Below, piece by piece: positions 47,001-59,000 of a stretch of 64,000 nt of DNA. Where the stretch lies: NCBI GenBank assembly GCA_965240325.2, contig OZ251246.1:124001-188000 (forward strand). The letters run 5' to 3'. The DNA comes from Rebecca billardiae RCC1528 (Eukaryota > Haptophyta). The notes under the pieces are model-generated. The model ran no database searches. It was not told where the DNA came from and worked only from the letters and a program-made list of their open reading frames with translations. The translations under genes were made by a program, and so were the position numbers. Within the stretch, counting starts at the first letter, position 1. Each line of letters starts with the position of its first letter.

Positions 47001-50000
47001 GTCTGCCCGAGAGCAGCCGACGCGTCGAAGCCGCTCGTCGCGCCCACACTCAGCGTCGACGGCGGCGAGTCGACGAACGCGATCGAATTGAACGCCACGG
47101 GCCGGAGCGATGCGACAAGGCGCTCCACGTCCGTCGACACCACGATCGTCGACGAGATCGACGGGCTCGAGCCGGATGCGCTGATCGCAGCCGAGCCGAC
47201 GCCCACGCCCGTCACCGTCACCACGCCGGTCGTGCCGGACGTGGAGATGCTCGCGACGCCGGCGTCGCCCGAGGCGAGCGTCGCCTCGCGCGTCACGTCC
47301 ACGTTGCTCACCGTGCTCAGACCCGTGCCGCCAAACGACGCGACGAGGCTGGCCGTCGTCGACTGGAACGCCTGCGTGCCGCACTGGCCGGGCTGCGACG
47401 CGCCCTTGATGGCGAAGAGCGTACCGTACCCGAAGCGGATCTCTGCGGACAGCGGGTGCCACACGCGCAGCGGCACGCTCGCGACCACCGCGCCGCTCGA
47501 GACGCGCGTCACGTTCACGAGAGTCGTCGCGGCGCCCGACGTGCTCGAGCTGCTCGCCACCACCGTGCACGGCGACCCTGAGCTGATGCCGAGCACGCTC
47601 GAGTCGAGCGCGAGGCACGAGTAGCCGCTCGACTGAGTGGCAGACGCAGTGGCGGCGCGGCTGTACAGCTCGAGCACGCTGAGCGCGGTGGTCACGTCGG
47701 TGCCGGAGAGCGGCGCGGTGTTGACTAGCTCGCCCGAGGCGACGTATGCGAGCCAGCCCTGCACCGCCACGGTCTCGACCACGAGCGTGCCGCTCGCTGA
47801 CGCGCCGTCGTCCGCGTCGGCAACCACGCCCGCCTGCTCGCTCACGTACACCTGCGTCGCGTCGTTCACGTACTGCTCGATCTCGACCGAGATGGCGCCG
47901 GCGTAGCTGCCAGCGGAGGCACCACCGGCCACGCTCATCGTCAGCGTGATCAGCTCCACGGCCGTACCGGTCACCTGCGCGTTGGTCGTGCCACCGGTGA
48001 GCCCCGTCGCGATGATCGACACGAGGCCGGCCGCGTTGTCGTTCACCTCCGGTGAGTTGTACGTGCTCGCGACCGACGTGCTGGCGACGCTGAGCACGCT
48101 CGAGTTGTACGCAATGTTGATCTGCCAGGTGATCAGCGCGACGCCACCCGTGTGCGCGTACAACACCAGCTCGAAGCTGTCGCCCGCGAACACGGGCGAC
48201 TGCGCCATCTGGCCCAGCAGGCCGACCGATGGGAGTGTGTACGCGGTCGGGCTCTCGGCGAGCGTGATCGCGCCCGCACGAGAGCACGAGTCGACTGTGC
48301 CGCCGCCGTAGTTGAAGTCGACGAGCACGTCGACGCTGCCCGCTGCGGCCGTGCTGAACCAGCCCGAGCTCACGGTGGCCGAGCACTCGCCCACGCCCGT
48401 CGTCGCGCTCGGCGAGCCGCACGAGAAGCTCTGGTCGGAGCCGCCCACCAGCGACAGCGTCAGGCTCACGCTCAGACCCGTGGTGAGCACGGACGAGCGG
48501 TGCGCCGCATCGCGAAGCTGGTACGCGACGCGCACGCCCGCGCGGTCCGCGTACGCCGTCGGCGTGCGCACCGCGCAGTCCACGCTCGCCGCCTGCTCGG
48601 CGGTCACGCTGTAGCTGCTCGCCACGCCGAGATCGATGCCGTGCGACGCGGCGCGCACCGTGCCGGACGCGCCCACAGACGCGCCCGCCAAGAAGCCCAC
48701 CGTCAAGTTGTGCCGGTTGCCGGCGCTGCTGACCGTGCCGTGCACAGCCGCGCCCGGGCTGCTGCTCGTCGTGTACAGCGTGATCTGCGCGTCTGAGACC
48801 AGCGCGTCCGCGCCGAACACGAACGGCGGAAGCGGCGGCGACGGCGGCGACGGCGGCGGGAATGGCAGCGTGCGCGGCGGTGGCGGGCTTGGTGGCGCCG
48901 GCGGCGGGAACGGCGGCGGCGGGCTAGGCGGCGGCGCAGGTGGTGGGCTAGGCGGCGGCGTCGGCGGCGGATGCGGCTGTGGCGGAGGCGGGGACGGCGG
49001 CGGCGAGGGCGGCGGGGACGGCGGAGGGCTCGGTGGCGGTTTTGGCCCGGGCACTGGTGGTGGCGGGCTCGGCGGCGGACTGGGAGGTGGGCTCGGTGGC
49101 GGGAAGGGCGGAGGTTGGGGGAATGGCGGCGGCGGCGAAGGCGGCGGCACAGGCGGCGGGCTGGGAGGCGCTTGCGGCGGGGGGCTAGGTGGCGGGCTGG
49201 GCGGCGGGCTGGGCGGCTGTGAAGGAGGCGGGGGCGACGGAGGCGGCAATGGCGGGGAATGTGGGGGCGGGCTCGGTGGCGGCCCCGGTGGCGGGGATGG
49301 CGGCGGCAACGGCACCGCGACGGGCGGCGGCGGGCTGGGCGGCGGGATTGGTGGCAGCACTGGAGGCGGCGACGGCGGCGGCGCGGGTGGTGGCGCAGGA
49401 GGCGCCGAGGGTGGCGGCAGAGGCGGGGGCGACGGTGGTGGAAGAGGAGTGGCAGCCGGCGGTGGGCTCGGGGGCGGCGTCGGTGGTAGCAATGGCGGTG
49501 GGGACGGCGGTGGCGACGGCGGCGGAGATGGCGGAGGCAAGGGCGGAGGGAGCGGCGGGGGTGAAGGCGGCAGTGACGGGGGCGGCAGCGGGGGCGGTGA
49601 TGGCGGCGGCGACGGCGGTGACGGCGGCGGAAATGGCTCCGAGCGAGGCGGTGGCGGCGGCTGTGGCGGTGGACTCGGCGGTGGGGAGGGCGGCGGGCTT
49701 GGCGGCGGAGACGGTGGCGGTGACGGAGGCGGCGGACTTGGTGGCGGACTTGGCGGCGGGCTCGGTGGCGGGCTAGGGGGAGGGGATGGCGGTGGCGACG
49801 GTGGTGGCACAGGCAGAGCAGCAGGCGGAGGCGGGCTCGGTGGCGGGCTCGGCGGCGGGCTCGGGGGCGCGCTCGGCGGTGGCGACGGTGGCGGTGCCGG
49901 AGGCGTCGCAGGCGGAGGGGACGGTGGCGGTGCTGGCGGCGGCGATGGCGGCGGCCGCGGCGTCACCACCGGTGGTGGCGGGCTTGGCGGCGGCGACGGT

Positions 50001-53000
50001 GGCGGCGACGGAGGGGCGGCCGGCGGAGGCGAAGGCGGCGGGGACGGCGGCGGCGACGGCGGAGGCACGGGTGGCGGAGGCGAGGGCGGTGGGCTCGGCG
50101 GAGGAGACGGCGGCGGGCTTGGCGGCGGTGCCGGGGGCGACGGTGGCGGGAACGGCTCCGTGCGCGGCGGCGGCGGCAGAGCAGGCGGCGGGCTAGGCGG
50201 CGGAGATGGCGGCGGAGACGGCGGCGGTGACGGAGGCGGCGTCGGAGGCGGAGGGCTCGGCGGCGGACGCGGCGGTGGGCTCGGCGGCGGGCTGGGAGGC
50301 GGCAACGGCGGTGGCGACGGTGGCGGCGCTGGCACAGCAGCCGGCGGTGGCGGGCTCGGTGGCGGGCTGGGCGGCGGGCTGGGCGGTGGCGAAGGTGGCG
50401 GTGCCGGAGGCGCCGCAGGCGGGGGCGACGGAGGCGGTGCCGGCGGCGGCGATGGCGGCGGCCGCGGCGTCACCACCGGTGGTGGCGGGCTTGGCGGCGG
50501 AGACGGTGGCGGTGCCGGAGGGGCGGCCGGCGGAGGCGAAGGCGGCGGGAACGGCGGCGGCGACGGCGGTGGCACGGGCGGCGGAGGCGAAGGCGGTGGG
50601 CTCGGTGGAGGAGACGGTGGCGGGCTTGGCGGCGGTGCCGGAGGTGACGGTGGCGGGAACGGCTCCGTGCGCGGCGGCGGTGGCGGCGCAGGCGGCGGGC
50701 TCGGTGGCGGAGACGGAGGCGGGCTCGGTGGCGGAGACGGCGGCGGAGTCGGAGGCGGAGGGCTCGGCGGCGGACGCGGCGGTGGGCTCGGCGGAGGGCT
50801 GGGCGGCGGCAAAGGTGGTGGCGACGGTGGTGGCGCAGGCACAGCAGCCGGCGGTGGCGGGCTCGGTGGCGGGCTGGGTGGCGGGCTGGGCGGCGCACTC
50901 GGCGGTGGTGACGGTGGCGGCAAGGGCGGTGCCCCAGGTGGCGGCGAAGGTGGAGGCGCCGGCGAAGGCGAAGGAGGCGGCAACGGCGTCTCCAGCGGTG
51001 GCGGCGGGCTCGGCGGTGGGGACGGCGGCGGGGAAGGCGGCGGCGAGGGCGGCGGTGACGGCGGCAGACTCGGCGGTGGCGAAGGCGGCGGCACGGGAGG
51101 CGGAGGCGACGGCGGCGGAGACGGCGGCGGCGATGGTGGCGGGCTTGGCGGCGGTGCCGGCGGCGACGGCGGCGGGAACGGCTCCGTGCGCGGCGGCGGT
51201 GGCGGCGCAGGCGGCGGGCTCGGTGGCGGAGACGGAGGCGGGCTCGGTGGCGGAGACGGCGGCGGAGTCGGAGGCGGAGGGCTCGGCGGCGGACGCGGCG
51301 GTGGGCTCGGCGGCGGGCTGGGAGGCGGCAACGGCGGTGGCGACGGTGGCGGCGCTGGCACAGCAGCCGGCGGTGGCGGGCTCGGTGGCGGGCTGGGCGG
51401 CGGGCTGGGCGGTGGCGAAGGTGGCGGTGCCGGAGGCGCCGCAGGCGGGGGCGACGGGGGCGGTGCCGGCGGCGGCGATGGCGGCGGCCGCGGCGTCACC
51501 ACCGGTGGTGGCGGGCTTGGCGGCGGAGACGGTGGCGGCGACGGAGGGGCGGCCGGCGGAGGCGAAGGCGGCGGGAACGGCGGCGGCGAAGGCGGTGGCA
51601 CGGGCGGCGGAGGCGAGGGCGGTGGGCTCGGCGGAGGAGACGGCGGCGGGATTGGCGGAGGTGCCGGAGGCGACGGTGGCGGGAAGGGCTCCGTGCGCGG
51701 CGGAGGCGGCGGCGCAGGCGGCGGGCTTGGCGGCGGCGACGGTGCCGGAGACGGCGGCGGAGAGGGCGGCGGCGTCGGAGGCGGAGGGCTCGGCGGCGGA
51801 CGCGGCGGCGGGCTTGGCGGTGGAGACGGCGGCGCCGACGGCGGCGGCGACGGCGGCGGTGTAGGCACAGCAGCCGGCGGTGGCGGGCTCGGTGGCGGGC
51901 TGGGAGGCGGGCTCGGTGGCGGTCTGGGCGGCGGTGACGGTGGCGGCGCGGGCGGCACCCCAGGCGGCGGCGAAGGTGGCGGCGACGGCGGAGGCGACGG
52001 AGGCGGCAACGGCGTCTCCAGCGGTGGTGGCGGGCTCGGCGGTGGGGACGGCGGCGGGGAAGGCGGCGGCGAGGGCGGCGGTGACGGCGGCAGACTCGGC
52101 GGTGGCGAAGGTGGCGGCACGGGAGGCGGAGGCGACGGCGGCGGAGACGGCGGCGGCGATGGTGGCGGGCTTGGCGGCGGTGCCGGCGGCGACGGCGGCG
52201 GGAACGGCTCCGTGCGCGGCGGCGGCGGCGGTGCGGGCGGCGGGCTAGGCGGCGGAGATGGCGGCGGAGACGGCGGCGGAGATGGCGGCGGCGTCGGAGG
52301 CGGAGGGCTCGGCGGCGGACGCGGCGGTGGGCTCGGCGGCGGGCTGGGAGGCGGCAACGGCGGTGGCGACGGTGGCGGCGCTGGCACAGCAGCCGGCGGT
52401 GGCGGGCTCGGTGGCGGGCTCGGTGGCGGGCTCGGCGGTGGCGAAGGGGGCGGCGCCGGAGGCGCCGCAGGCGGGGGCGACGGAGGCGGTGCCGGCGGCG
52501 GCGATGGCGGCGGCCGCGGCGTCACCACCGGTGGTGGCGGGCTTGGCGGCGGAGACGGTGGCGGCGACGGAGGGGCGGCCGGCGGAGGCGAAGGCGGCGG
52601 GAACGGCGGAGGCGAAGGCGGTGGCACGGGCGGCGGAGGCGAGGGCGGTGGGCTCGGTGGAGGAGACGGTGGCGGGCTTGGCGGCGGTGCCGGAGGTGAC
52701 GGTGGCGGGAAGGGCTCCGTGCGCGGCGGAGGTGGCGGCGCAGGCGGCGGGCTCGGTGGCGGAGACGGAGGCGGGCTCGGTGGCGGAGACGGCGGCGGAG
52801 TCGGAGGCGGAGGGCTCGGCGGCGGACGCGGCGGTGGGCTCGGCGGAGGGCTGGGCGGCGGCAAAGGTGGTGGCGACGGTGGTGGCGCAGGCACAGCAGC
52901 CGGCGGTGGCGGGCTCGGTGGCGGGCTGGGTGGCGGGCTGGGCGGCGCACTCGGCGGTGGTGACGGTGGCGGCAAGGGCGGTGCCCCAGGTGGCGGCGAA

Positions 53001-56000
53001 GGTGGAGGCGCCGGCGGAGGCGAAGGAGGCGGCAACGGCGTCTCCAGCGGTGGCGGCGGGCTCGGAGGCGGCGAGGGCGGCGGGGATGGCGGCGGCGAGG
53101 GCGGCGCTAACGGCGGCGGGCTCGGCGGTGGCGACGGTGGCGGCACCGGCGGCGGAGGCGACGGCGGCGGAGACGGCGGCGGCGATGGCGGAGGCGACGG
53201 TGGCGGGGCCGGCGGCGACGGTGGCGGGAACGGCTCCGTGCGCGGCGGCGGCGGCGGTGCGGGCGGCGGGCTAGGCGGCGGAGATGGCGGCGGAGACGGC
53301 GGCGGAGACGGCGGCGGCGTCGGAGGCGGAGGGCTCGGCGGCGGACGCGGCGGTGGGCTCGGCGGCGGGCTGGGAGGCGGCAACGGCGGTGGCGACGGTG
53401 GCGGCGCTGGCACAGCAGCCGGCGGTGGCGGGCTCGGTGGCGGGCTGGGCGGCGGGCTGGGCGGTGGCGAAGGTGGCGGTGCCGGAGGCGTCGCAGGCGG
53501 GGGCGACGGAGGCGGTGCCGGCGGCGGCGATGGCGGCGGCCGCGGCGTCACCACCGGTGGTGGCGGGCTTGGCGGCGGAGACGGTGGCGGCGACGGAGGG
53601 GCGGCCGGCGGAGGCGAAGGCGGCGGGAACGGCGGCGGCAAAGGCGGTGGCACGGGCGGCGGCGGCGACGGCGGTGGGCTCGGTGGAGGAGACGGTGGCG
53701 GGCTTGGCGGCGGTGCCGGAGGCGACGGTGGCGGGAAGGGCTCCGTGCGCGGCGGCGGTGGCGGCGCAGGCGGCGGGCTCGGTGGCGGAGACGGAGGCGG
53801 GCTCGGTGGCGGAGACGGCGGCGGAGTCGGAGGCGGAGGGCTCGGCGGCGGACGCGGCGGTGGGCTCGGCGGAGGGCTGGGCGGCGGCAAAGGTGGTGGC
53901 GACGGTGGTGGCGCAGGCACAGCAGCCGGCGGTGGCGGGCTCGGTGGCGGGCTGGGTGGCGGGCTGGGCGGCGCACTCGGCGGTGGTGACGGTGGCGGCA
54001 AGGGCGGTGCCCCAGGTGGCGGCGAAGGTGGAGGCGCCGGCGGAGGCGAAGGAGGCGGCAACGGCGTCTCCAGCGGTGGCGGCGGGCTCGGCGGTGGGGA
54101 CGGCGGCGGGGAAGGCGGCGGCGAGGGCGGCGGTGACGGCGGCAGACTCGGCGGTGGCGAAGGTGGCGGCACCGGCGGCGGAGGCGACGGCGGCGGAGAC
54201 GGCGGCGGCGATGGCGGAGGCGACGGTGGCGGGGCCGGCGGCGACGGTGGCGGGAACGGCTCCGTGCGCGGCGGCGGAGGCGGTGCGGGCGGCGGGCTAG
54301 GCGGCGGAGACGGAGGCGGGCTCGGTGGCGGAGACGGCGGCGGAGTCGGAGGCGGAGGGCTCGGCGGCGGACGCGGCGGTGGGCTCGGCGGAGGGCTGGG
54401 CGGCGGCAAAGGTGGTGGCGACGGCGGCGGTGTAGGCACAGCAGCCGGCGGTGGCGGGCTCGGTGGCGGGCTGGGTGGCGGGCTGGGCGGCGCACTCGGC
54501 GGTGGGGACGGTGGCGGCAATGGCGGTGCCCCAGGTGGCGGCGAAGGTGGAGGCGCCGGCGGAGGCGAAGGAGGCGGCAACGGCGTCTCCAGCGGTGGCG
54601 GCGGGCTCGGCGGTGGGGACGGCGGCGGGGAAGGCGGCGGCGAGGGCGGCGGTGACGGCGGCAGACTCGGCGGTGGCGAAGGTGGCGGCACGGGAGGCGG
54701 AGGCGACGGCGGCGGAGACGGCGGCGGCGATGGTGGCGGGCTTGGCGGCGGTGCCGGCGGCGACGGCGGCGGGAACGGCTCCGTGCGCGGCGGCGGCGGC
54801 GGTGCGGGCGGCGAGCTAGGCGGCGGAGATGGCGGCGGAGACGGCGGCGGAGACGGCGGCAACGTCGGAGGCGGAGGGCTCGGCGGCGGACGCGGCGGTG
54901 GGCTTGGCGGTGGAGACGGCGGCGCCGACGGCGGCGGCGACGGCGGCGGCGTAGGCACAGCAGCCGGCGGCGGCGGGCTCGGTGGCGGGCTGGGAGGCGG
55001 GCTCGGTGGCGGGCTGGGCGGCGGTGACGGTGGCGGCGCGGGCGGCACCCCAGGCGGCGGCGAAGGTGGCGGCGACGGCGGAGGCGACGGAGGCGGCAAC
55101 GGCGTCTCCAGCGGTGGTGGCGGGCTCGGCGGTGGGGACGGCGGCGGGGAAGGCGGCGGCGAGGGCGGCGGTGACGGCGGCAGACTCGGCGGTGGCGAAG
55201 GTGGCGGCACGGGAGGCGGAGGCGACGGCGGCGGAGACGGCGGCGGCGATGGTGGCGGGCTTGGCGGCGGTGCCGGCGGCGACGGCGGCGGGAACGGCTC
55301 CGTGCGCGGCGGCGGCGGCGGTGCGGGCGGCGGGCTAGGCGGCGGAGATGGCGGCGGAGACGGCGGCGGAGACGGCGGCGGCGTCGGAGGCGGAGGGCTC
55401 GGCGGCGGACGCGGCGGTGGGCTCGGCGGCGGGCTGGGAGGCGGCAACGGCGGTGGCGACGGTGGCGGCGCTGGCACAGCAGCCGGCGGTGGCGGGCTCG
55501 GTGGCGGGCTCGGTGGCGCACTCGGCGGTGGCGAAGGTGGCGGTGCCGGAGGCGCCGCAGGCGGGGGCGACGGAGGCGGTGCCGGCGGCGGCGATGGCGG
55601 CGGCCGCGGCGTCGCCACCGGTGGTGGCGGGCTTGGCGGCGGAGACGGTGGCGGCGACGGAGGGGCGGCCGGCGGAGGCGAAGGCGGCGGGATCGGCGGC
55701 GGCGAAGGCGGTGGCACGGGCGGCGGAGGCGAGGGCGGCGGGCTCGGCGGAGGAGACGGCGGCGGGCTTGGCGGCGGTGCCGGCGGCGACGGCGGCGGAA
55801 GCGGATCCGTGCGCGGCGGAGGCGGCGGCGCAGGCGGCGGGCTTGGCGGCGGCGACGGTGCCGGAGACGGCGGCGGAGAGGGCGGCGGCGTCGGAGGCGG
55901 AGGGCTCGGCGGCGGACGCGGCGGCGGGCTTGGCGGCGGTGACGGCGGCGTCGACGGCGGCGGCGACGGCGGCGGCGTAGGCACAGCAGCCGGCGGTGGC

Positions 56001-59000
56001 GGGCTCGGTGGCGGGCTGGGTGGCGGGCTGGGTGGCGGGCTGGGCGGCGGGCTCGGTGGCAGGCTGGGCGGAGGGCTCGGCGGTGGCGACGGTAGCGGCG
56101 CGGGCGGCGCCGCAGGCGGAGGCGACGGCGGAGGCGAAGGCGGCGGCGACGGAGGCGGCAACGGCGTCTCCAGCGGTGGTGGCGGGCTCGGCGGAGGCGA
56201 CGGCGGCGGCGATGGCGGCGGCACAGGCGGCTGCGAGGGCGGCGGCGAAGGCGGTGGCGACGGTGGCGACAACGGCGGCGGTGGCGACGGTGGTGGCGAC
56301 GGCGGCGGCGAAGGCGGCGGGCTAGGTGGCGGCGCCGGCGGCGACGGAGGCGGGAACGGATCCGTGCGCGGCGGCGGCGGCGGCGCAGGTGGCGGGCTCG
56401 GCGGGGGCGAAGGCAGCGGGGACGGTGGCGGAGACGGTGGCGGAGCCGGAGGCGGCGGACTCGGCGGCGGAGACGGCGGCGGAGATGGCGGAGGGCTCGG
56501 CGGAGCCGACGGCGGCGGTGACGGCGGCGGCGCAGGCACAGCGACTGGCGGCGGCGGACTCGGTGGCGGGCTGGGTGGCGGGCTGGGCGGCGCACTCGGC
56601 GGCGGCGACGGTGGCGGCGCGGGCGGTGCCCCAGGCGGCGGCGAAGGCGGCGGTGCTGGTGGCGGTGACGGTGGTGGCAATGGCGTCGCAACCGGTGGCG
56701 GCGGGCTCGGCGGCGGCGATGGAGGCGGCGAGGGCGGTGGCGAGGGCGGTGGCGAAGGCGGGGCGCGTGGCGGCGGAGATGGCGGCGGCACCGGCGGCGG
56801 AGGAGAAGGCGGCGGCGACGGCGGTGGAGATGGCGGTGGGCTTGGCGGCGGCGACGGAGGCGACGGCGGCGGGAACGGCTCTGCACGTGGCGGTGGCGGC
56901 GGCTGCGGAGGCGGGCTAGGCGGCGGCGACGGCGGCGGGCTGGGCGGAGGAGACGGCGGCGGCGCTGGTGGTGGCGGGCTCGGCGGTGGCCGCGGCGGAG
57001 GGCTCGGTGGCACGCTCGGTGGCGGGCTTGGTGGCGGAGACGGCGGCGGGGCCGGTGCAGCCACTGGCGGCGGTGGGCTTGGCGGGGGACTCGGAGGCGG
57101 GCTCGGCGGTATAGACGGAGGCGGCGACGGTGGAGGTGCCGGCGGCGCCGCAGGTGGCGGCGACGGCGGCGGTGCTGGGGGAAGCGACGGTGGGGGCGAC
57201 GGCGGCGGCGCAGGCGAGCCCACCGGTGGCGGCGGGCTCGGCGGTGGCGATGGCGGCTGCGACGGTGGTGGCGAAGGCGGAGGGGCAGGCGGCGGGGACG
57301 GAGGCGGCGTGGGTCCCGGCGGCGGGGACGGTGGCGGGGTGGGCGGTGGGCTGGGCGGCGGAGCCGGGGCAGGGGGAGGCGATGGCGGCGGCGATGGCGG
57401 CGGCAGTGGCGGTGGCTGCGGCGGTGGCGAAGGGGGCGGCAGCGGAGGCAGCGGTGGCGGCGATGGAGGCGGCGATGGCGGTGGGGATGGTGGCGGCGAC
57501 GGCGGTGGCACAGGTGGCGGGGCGGGCGGCGCCGCCGGAGGCGGCGGACTCGGCGGTGGCGCCGGAGGCGGCGGCGACGGTGGCGGTAGCGGTGGCGGTG
57601 GCAGCGGAGGCCCAATCACCACTGTCGAGAGCAGCGGCGTGAACGTGTACAGGAAGTCGGCGTAGAACTGCGCGGAGGAGCCGAGGAACGGGAACTTGCG
57701 GTCGTCCGCGCCGTTGCCCAGCGCGTCCGTCGTCTCGATCATCACAGCAACGCCCAACGACCCGCTGAGCGCCTGCGGCCACCCGCCGCTCGGGTACACG
57801 CCCACGCTGAACACGCCGTTGGCGTACTCGCCGCGCCCCACCCAGTAGCCTTCGGTCGACGTGCCGTTGTCCGTGCCGTTCACGTACACTGGCGTGTATG
57901 ACGCAGTGGCCGCGCCGATCTCGAAGAAGACGCTCGTCTGGCTGTCGTCGGCGACGGTGTTGTCGTCCTTCGTCACGACGACGGACACCACGAGCGGGTC
58001 GCTCGTGCCGACGCCAACGGCCCCCGACGTGATGCTGTAGCTCGTCAGGAAGCGGTACTTGCCCGCGACTGCGCGCAGCAGGTACTGCACATCCTGCGCG
58101 CCCGTGCTGTTGTCCAGCGTCGGGTCGAGCGCGGACGCGCACGTCGTCAGCCCGGACACGCCGATGACGAACTGCGAGAGCACGCGCACGTCGAATGAGG
58201 TCAGGGCGCAGTCACCGTTCACATCGCCGGCGACGCCAGCCGAGCAGCCCGAGCACTCCGCCAGCCGCCGCGCGCGCGCCGCCCGGCTCGACTCGGTCGG
58301 CACAAACAGGGGCGGCACGTACTCAGCGGCCAGCGCGAGCGCGCGCCGCCGGCTGACGGTCGTCGTGAGGCCGCCTGCGCCCGCGAAGATGTCGGCGTTC
58401 TGCACGCGCGTCTCGGTCGCGCCCTGCACGGTCACGAGCTCGACGATGCTTCCCGTCAGCGACGTGCTCGCCGAGGACAGCACGTCGAATGTGACGGAGC
58501 CGATCGAGGCGGCAGTGCCGCTGGTGATCTGCGATGCCGTGTTGCCCACAAACCTGACCTCGTTCAGCGGATCGTTGATCGTGCACTCGGCCCACGAGAG
58601 CGTGCTGCACGACGTCGCGACCAGGACAGCGCTGTCGATGGCCAGCTCGATCTGGAAGTTGACCAGGTACTCCGAGCCGCCACCCGTGTTCACGCGCACG
58701 GGCACCGTCAGCGAGTTGCCAGACTGCTGGAACTGCAGTCCGCTCGCTGAGCCGAGGTCCACGTCGTACGTGCCAGGCTGCAGGTTCGCCGTCACGTCGA
58801 GGGCGTCGGCCACCGCGCCGGCATCGCGCGACGTCGCGGTGATCGAGTTCGCCGCGTCACGGCTGTTGCCGGCGATCGTCACCACGCCGTTCGGGTCGAC
58901 GCCGAGCACGGCCGCGTCGTCGCTCTCAAAGCTGAGCACCTCTGACACGCTCACGTACCCCAGCGACATCAGGTTGGTGTACTGCACGCCGTCCTCGAGC

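Noticed and set aside
48636-57665. Plus-strand 3,009-codon open frame of Gly repeats (also 39456-44690)
   Set aside because: It is the antisense of the S-P-P-P linkers: CCG/GCC-type codons read backwards as GGC, which cannot form stops. It has no non-repetitive domain and ends in the antisense of a real core.
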